Assembly: GCF_016862075.1 (NCBI RefSeq)
Contig: NZ_BOMG01000041.1
Span: 1-64,000, forward strand
Origin: Actinoplanes couchii
GTDB taxonomy: Bacteria > Actinomycetota > Actinomycetes > Mycobacteriales > Micromonosporaceae
DNA: 64,000 nucleotides
Reading direction: 5' to 3'
In this document: piece after piece, positions 61,018 through 64,000 of the stretch
Numbering within the stretch: the first letter of the stretch is position 1
Layout of the letters: every line of letters begins with the position of its first letter
Notes under the pieces: model-generated
What the model saw: only the letters and a program-made list of their open reading frames with translations
Told to the model about the DNA's origin: nothing
Databases searched by the model: none
Program-made: the position numbers and the translations under genes

Positions 61018-61845
61018 GTGGGATGGGCCGTGCACCACGCCAACCACTACTACGGGCATTCCCACGTGCTGGCCCGCTACTGCGGGTACGAGTCGGACCT
61101 GCCGCTGCTGCGCGGTTATCTGCAGCACGGCTGGAACATCGGCGACGGAATGGCCCCGGACCACGAGTTCACGCCGGGCATCCCGTCGTTCGTGTGGAGT
61201 GAGCGGACCCGCCGGCGGGCCTGGTCGATGGGGCGGCGGCAGCTGTACGTCACCGGTTCCCCGTGGGCGTACCTGGTCGCCATGGAACCCGATGAGCCGC
61301 AGACGCGTGAGGGCACCATCTACTACCCCTTCCACGGCTGGGAGGGACAGCACGTCCAGGGCGACCACGACCGGCTGATCGACGAGATCAAGGCGACCGA
61401 GACCGGGCCGGTGACGGTCTGCCTGTACTGGCAGGAGTTCCGGACACCACGGGTGCGCCGCCGGTACGAGGAGGCCGGGTTCCGGGTGATCTGCCACGGT
61501 TACCGGGGCGGCTGGTGGAAGGACCTGGACCCGCAGTTCCTGGCCCGGCAGCTCGCCGAACAGCGCAGACACCAGCGGGTGGCGTCGAACCGGCTGTGCA
61601 GCGCCGTCTTCTACGGGGTGCTGGCCGGCTGCGAACCGGCCGTCTACGGCGATCCGATGCAGCTGGACGGTGAGAAGGACCTGTTCGGCGGCCGGGGCCG
61701 GATCCGGCGGCAGTGGGCGGACCTGCACGGCGCCGAGGTCGACCCGGACACCGCCCGCGCGATCACCGTCGAGGAGCTCGGCGCGGACCGGCTGCTCTCC
61801 CCCGCCGAACTCCGTCACCTGCTGAACTGGAAAAAAGACGCATGA
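61018..61845 (+). CDS. Conserved hypothetical protein of surface-polysaccharide type neighbourhood
   Basis: 275 residues from GTG 61018; the frame reaches upstream to 60934 without a better start. No family was recognised with confidence. Soluble, no signal peptide. It has a His/Tyr-rich start (VHHANHYYGHSHVLARYCGY), a TIYYPFHGWEGQ segment, then VTVCLYWQEFRTPRVRRRYEEAGF and VICHGYRGGWW, then NRLCSAVFYGVLAGCEPAVYGDP. The order of two Rossmann-like beta-alpha units with a late Ser/Asn-Arg and VYGDP resembles the C-terminal half of GT-B sugar or polyol-phosphate polymerases; this is only a fold guess. ATGA overlap with the next gene. Confidence 0.5.
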   Translation: MGWAVHHANHYYGHSHVLARYCGYESDLPLLRGYLQHGWNIGDGMAPDHEFTPGIPSFVWSERTRRRAWSMGRRQLYVTGSPWAYLVAMEPDEPQTREGTIYYPFHGWEGQHVQGDHDRLIDEIKATETGPVTVCLYWQEFRTPRVRRRYEEAGFRVICHGYRGGWWKDLDPQFLARQLAEQRRHQRVASNRLCSAVFYGVLAGCEPAVYGDPMQLDGEKDLFGGRGRIRRQWADLHGAEVDPDTARAITVEELGADRLLSPAELRHLLNWKKDA

Positions 61846-63197
61846 CTGCCTTGTTGCTCGGCGGCGAGATGCCGCACTGGTCCGACTCCTCACCGGTCGG
61901 CGGTGACGTGCTGCGCGAGGTGCTGCGCACGGTCGGCGGGGACACCCTGGTGGTCGGCCCGCACGATCCGGAGCTGGTGGCCGCGATCGGTTCCCGGCAG
62001 GTGACGGTGCTGCTGCGGGGGGCTCTGGACGCTGAGGCGTACGAGGGCCTGCCGGGGGTGCAGGTGTGCTGCGGGAGCCTGGAGAAGCTGGCATCGGTCC
62101 CGGCGTACGACACGGTGGTCGCTCTGGACGGCCTGGACCGCACCGCCTCCACCGAGGGCGCCGACCTGTCCTGGTCGGAAGGGCTGGACCGGCTGCTGCG
62201 GGTGCTGCGCCCGGGCGGCCGGCTCCTGCTCGGGCACGCCAACCCGCTGGGCCTGCACCGGCTGTACGGCACCGCCGCGGCTGCCGGGGACGCCGACTGG
62301 GTGGTGACCGCCGGGGACACCACCCGCCCGGCCGGGTTGTTCGAGTTGTGCGAGCGGCTGCACGCGTCCGGGCTGACGGTGTCACGGGACTACGCGGCGT
62401 ACCCGGATCCGGTCCGCCCGACGACCCTGCTGAGCCGGACCGCGCTGGCCGACCCGGAGCGGCACGGTGTCCTGACGTCGGCGCTGCGCCGGGCCGGGCT
62501 GCCGGCCGGTCCGCTGCTGGCCGACCCGCGCCCGCTCGCCGCCGAGCTGCTGCGGCACGGCCTGGCCACCGCCCTGGCCCCGTCGTGGCTGGTGGTGGCC
62601 GCTTTTCCGAGCCATCAGGCGCCGCCGTTGCCGGCGATCCTGCCGGCCGGGCCGGAACCGGCGGGCCGCTGTCTGCACGACGAGTTGCTGACCGCCGCCC
62701 GCCGCGGTGACCGGCCGGCGATGCGGGCGATGCTGACCGCCTGGCAGTCCGGGGACGCCGCCGGGGTGCCGGCCGACGCGATCGTGGTGGACGCCGCCGG
62801 AAGGCTGCATCCGCTGACCGGCCCGGCGAAGGATCCGGTGCTGCACCGGCTGGCCGACGCGCTGCGTGACGAGGGCCAGGGCGACGAGACGGCCGAGTTG
62901 CTGGCGGCGATGGCCGGCACCGAGGTCGCGCCGCTGCCGGTCGCGGTTCCGGAGACCCTGCGCGAGGGCAGCGCGGCGCACGACCGTCTGGCGGCCCGGG
63001 TCACCGACCTGCAGAGCCAATTGCTGTGGTACGAATCCCGCACGGCGACCCTGCAGGCCGACCTGGCCCGCGCGAACCGCATCATCGCGGTGCTGAAGGC
63101 GACCCCGGGCGGCCGGGCGGCCAAGGCGGTGCTGGACGGCGCCCGGACCGGCAAACGCCTGGCCCGGGCCGCCGTGCGCCGCATCAAGGCGAAGTGA
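61842..63197 (+). CDS. Methyltransferase-like protein with C-terminal coiled coil
   Basis: 451 residues, ATG overlapping the previous stop. Residues 1-180 follow a class I methyltransferase pattern, with VLRPGGRLLLGHANPLGL as the post-motif-III region, but motif I (usually a Gly-rich loop) is degenerate, so AdoMet binding is doubtful. Residues about 190-375 are helical and unrecognised. A coiled coil (about 385-425) with LQSQLLWYESRTATLQADLARAN and a basic tail end it. The two-gene unit and the convergent GT4 suggest a role in surface glycan synthesis, perhaps as a chain-length or scaffold factor; that is inference. Confidence 0.5.
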   Translation: MTALLLGGEMPHWSDSSPVGGDVLREVLRTVGGDTLVVGPHDPELVAAIGSRQVTVLLRGALDAEAYEGLPGVQVCCGSLEKLASVPAYDTVVALDGLDRTASTEGADLSWSEGLDRLLRVLRPGGRLLLGHANPLGLHRLYGTAAAAGDADWVVTAGDTTRPAGLFELCERLHASGLTVSRDYAAYPDPVRPTTLLSRTALADPERHGVLTSALRRAGLPAGPLLADPRPLAAELLRHGLATALAPSWLVVAAFPSHQAPPLPAILPAGPEPAGRCLHDELLTAARRGDRPAMRAMLTAWQSGDAAGVPADAIVVDAAGRLHPLTGPAKDPVLHRLADALRDEGQGDETAELLAAMAGTEVAPLPVAVPETLREGSAAHDRLAARVTDLQSQLLWYESRTATLQADLARANRIIAVLKATPGGRAAKAVLDGARTGKRLARAAVRRIKAK

Positions 63198-64000
63198 CGG
63201 CGCTCTTCCCGGCGGTCACTTCGTCGTAGAGGTCCTCCAAGCGCCGGGTCTGCGTCGCCAGGTCGAAGTTCTCCGCGACGTGGGCCCGGGCCGCGGTGCC
63301 GATCCGGTTGCGCAGGCCGGCGTCGCCGAGCAGCCGGGTGATCGACGCGGCCAGCGCGGCCGGGTCGCCTTCCGGGCTGAGCAGTCCGGTCTGCCCGTCC
63401 AGGACGGCTTCCGGGATGCCGCTGTGCCGGGTCGCCACCACCGGCAGGCCCAGCGCGGCGGCCTCCAGGATGGTGGTGGGCAGGCCCTCGGTGTCGCCGT
63501 CCGGCGCGGTCTTCGACGGCGCCGCCAGCATCCGGGACTCGGCGAGGTGCCGCTGCACCGACTCGGGCGGCTGACCGCCGACGAAGGTGGCGTCCACCCC
63601 GAGCTGTTCGGCGAGCTCCCGCATCCGCGGCAGCAGCGGCCCGTCCCCGATCAGCAGCGCCCGCGGCCGCGGCGAGTCCACCGCGGCCAGGGCGGTGAGC
63701 AGGTCGTCGACGCCCTTCTTGGCCACGAACCGGCCGACGAACACCACGTCCCAGCGTTTCGGGGCCATCGGGACGGTCGGCGGCACGGTGACACCGGTGT
63801 GGTGCACCCGCACCTTCGCCGGGTCGGCGCCCCAGCGCACGGCCTGTTCCCGGATCACCCCGGACACCGCGACGACCAGGGCGGCCCGGCCGAACACCGC
63901 GCGCAGGTTCCGGCGGTAGCGCACCCCGTGCAGGCCGGGGCTCTGCGGCTGGCGGGTCACGTCGTGGCCGTGCACGGTGACGATCAACGGCACCCCCAAC
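63184..64000 (-). CDS. GT4-family glycosyltransferase, N-terminus cut by window end
   Basis: The frame is open to the window edge, and the first visible codon (TTG at 63999) need not be the start. 271 residues are visible. The N-terminal domain part includes VTVHGHDVTRQPQ, then VVFVGRFVAKKGVDDLL (start of the C-terminal Rossmann half) and the EX7E motif in DGDTEGLPTTILEAAALGLP. Retaining nucleotide-sugar glycosyltransferase, cytoplasmic. Overlaps the convergent methyltransferase-like gene by 14 bp at the 3' end. Confidence 0.88.
   Translation of the reverse strand, partial: LGVPLIVTVHGHDVTRQPQSPGLHGVRYRRNLRAVFGRAALVVAVSGVIREQAVRWGADPAKVRVHHTGVTVPPTVPMAPKRWDVVFVGRFVAKKGVDDLLTALAAVDSPRPRALLIGDGPLLPRMRELAEQLGVDATFVGGQPPESVQRHLAESRMLAAPSKTAPDGDTEGLPTTILEAAALGLPVVATRHSGIPEAVLDGQTGLLSPEGDPAALAASITRLLGDAGLRNRIGTAARAHVAENFDLATQTRRLEDLYDEVTAGKSAVTSP

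Overview
The window is very GC-rich DNA with frequent GTG starts, start/stop overlaps (ATGA, GTGA) and tightly packed genes. The content points to a filamentous actinobacterium of the Micromonosporaceae, most likely Actinoplanes or a close relative. Pointers are an AftD/DUF3367 arabinofuranosyltransferase, a DUF2613 micro-protein, the phosphate transporter / small membrane protein / DUF3349 trio also found in mycobacteria, an F420-dependent DDN-family enzyme and several Tat substrates. This is chromosomal sequence. I see no insertion sequence, phage, CRISPR array, rRNA or tRNA. No stretch longer than 300 bases lacks a gene.

Layout. 1-10 kb: a giant polytopic membrane protein with a repeat-rich cytoplasmic-type insert (5' end outside the window), a TetR/MFS efflux pair with operator-like repeats between them, and a fused assimilatory nitrate reductase-diflavin reductase. 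10-23.4 kb: a cell-envelope polysaccharide block with a fibronectin-III protein, a flippase, a GT-C-like membrane protein (probable CTG start), a DUF2613 peptide, a GT4 glycosyltransferase, AftD, an acyltransferase-3 and a DUF3068 protein. 23.4-33.7 kb: Tat haem peroxidase, AI-2E-family permease, phosphotransferase, GGDEF-EAL protein, MBL hydrolase, alpha/beta hydrolase, MFS, and a TerC gene behind a yybP-ykoY (Mn2+) riboswitch. 33.7-40.9 kb: a hybrid histidine kinase whose second receiver and Hpt regions are broken, a second intact hybrid kinase, VanW and an STM4015-like LRR protein. 40.9-46 kb: an F420 enzyme, a P450 lacking the usual I-helix Thr, a lipid kinase, a GDSL hydrolase, a 23-bp repeat/hairpin intergenic element, a TSUP permease and YjbR.

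46-49.1 kb is an extracytoplasmic copper operon transcribed leftwards: PCu(A)C chaperone, Tat DyP peroxidase, CopC, YcnI, linked by GTGA, CTGA and ATGA junctions. 49.1-53.9 kb holds a methyltransferase and a compact operon of three PLP enzymes of three different folds (Y4yA-type decarboxylase homologue, cysteine synthase-rhodanese fusion, SufS-like enzyme). It looks like a sulfur/amino-acid biosynthetic pathway of unknown product and is the best candidate here for an undescribed system. 53.9-58.3 kb: propeller-like protein, TIGR03943 protein, CEC-motif permease, CaCA cation exchanger, Rdx selenoprotein-like protein. 58.3-64 kb: SGNH lipoprotein, PiT transporter/small TM/DUF3349, then an unknown protein, a methyltransferase-like protein and a GT4 glycosyltransferase cut by the window end.
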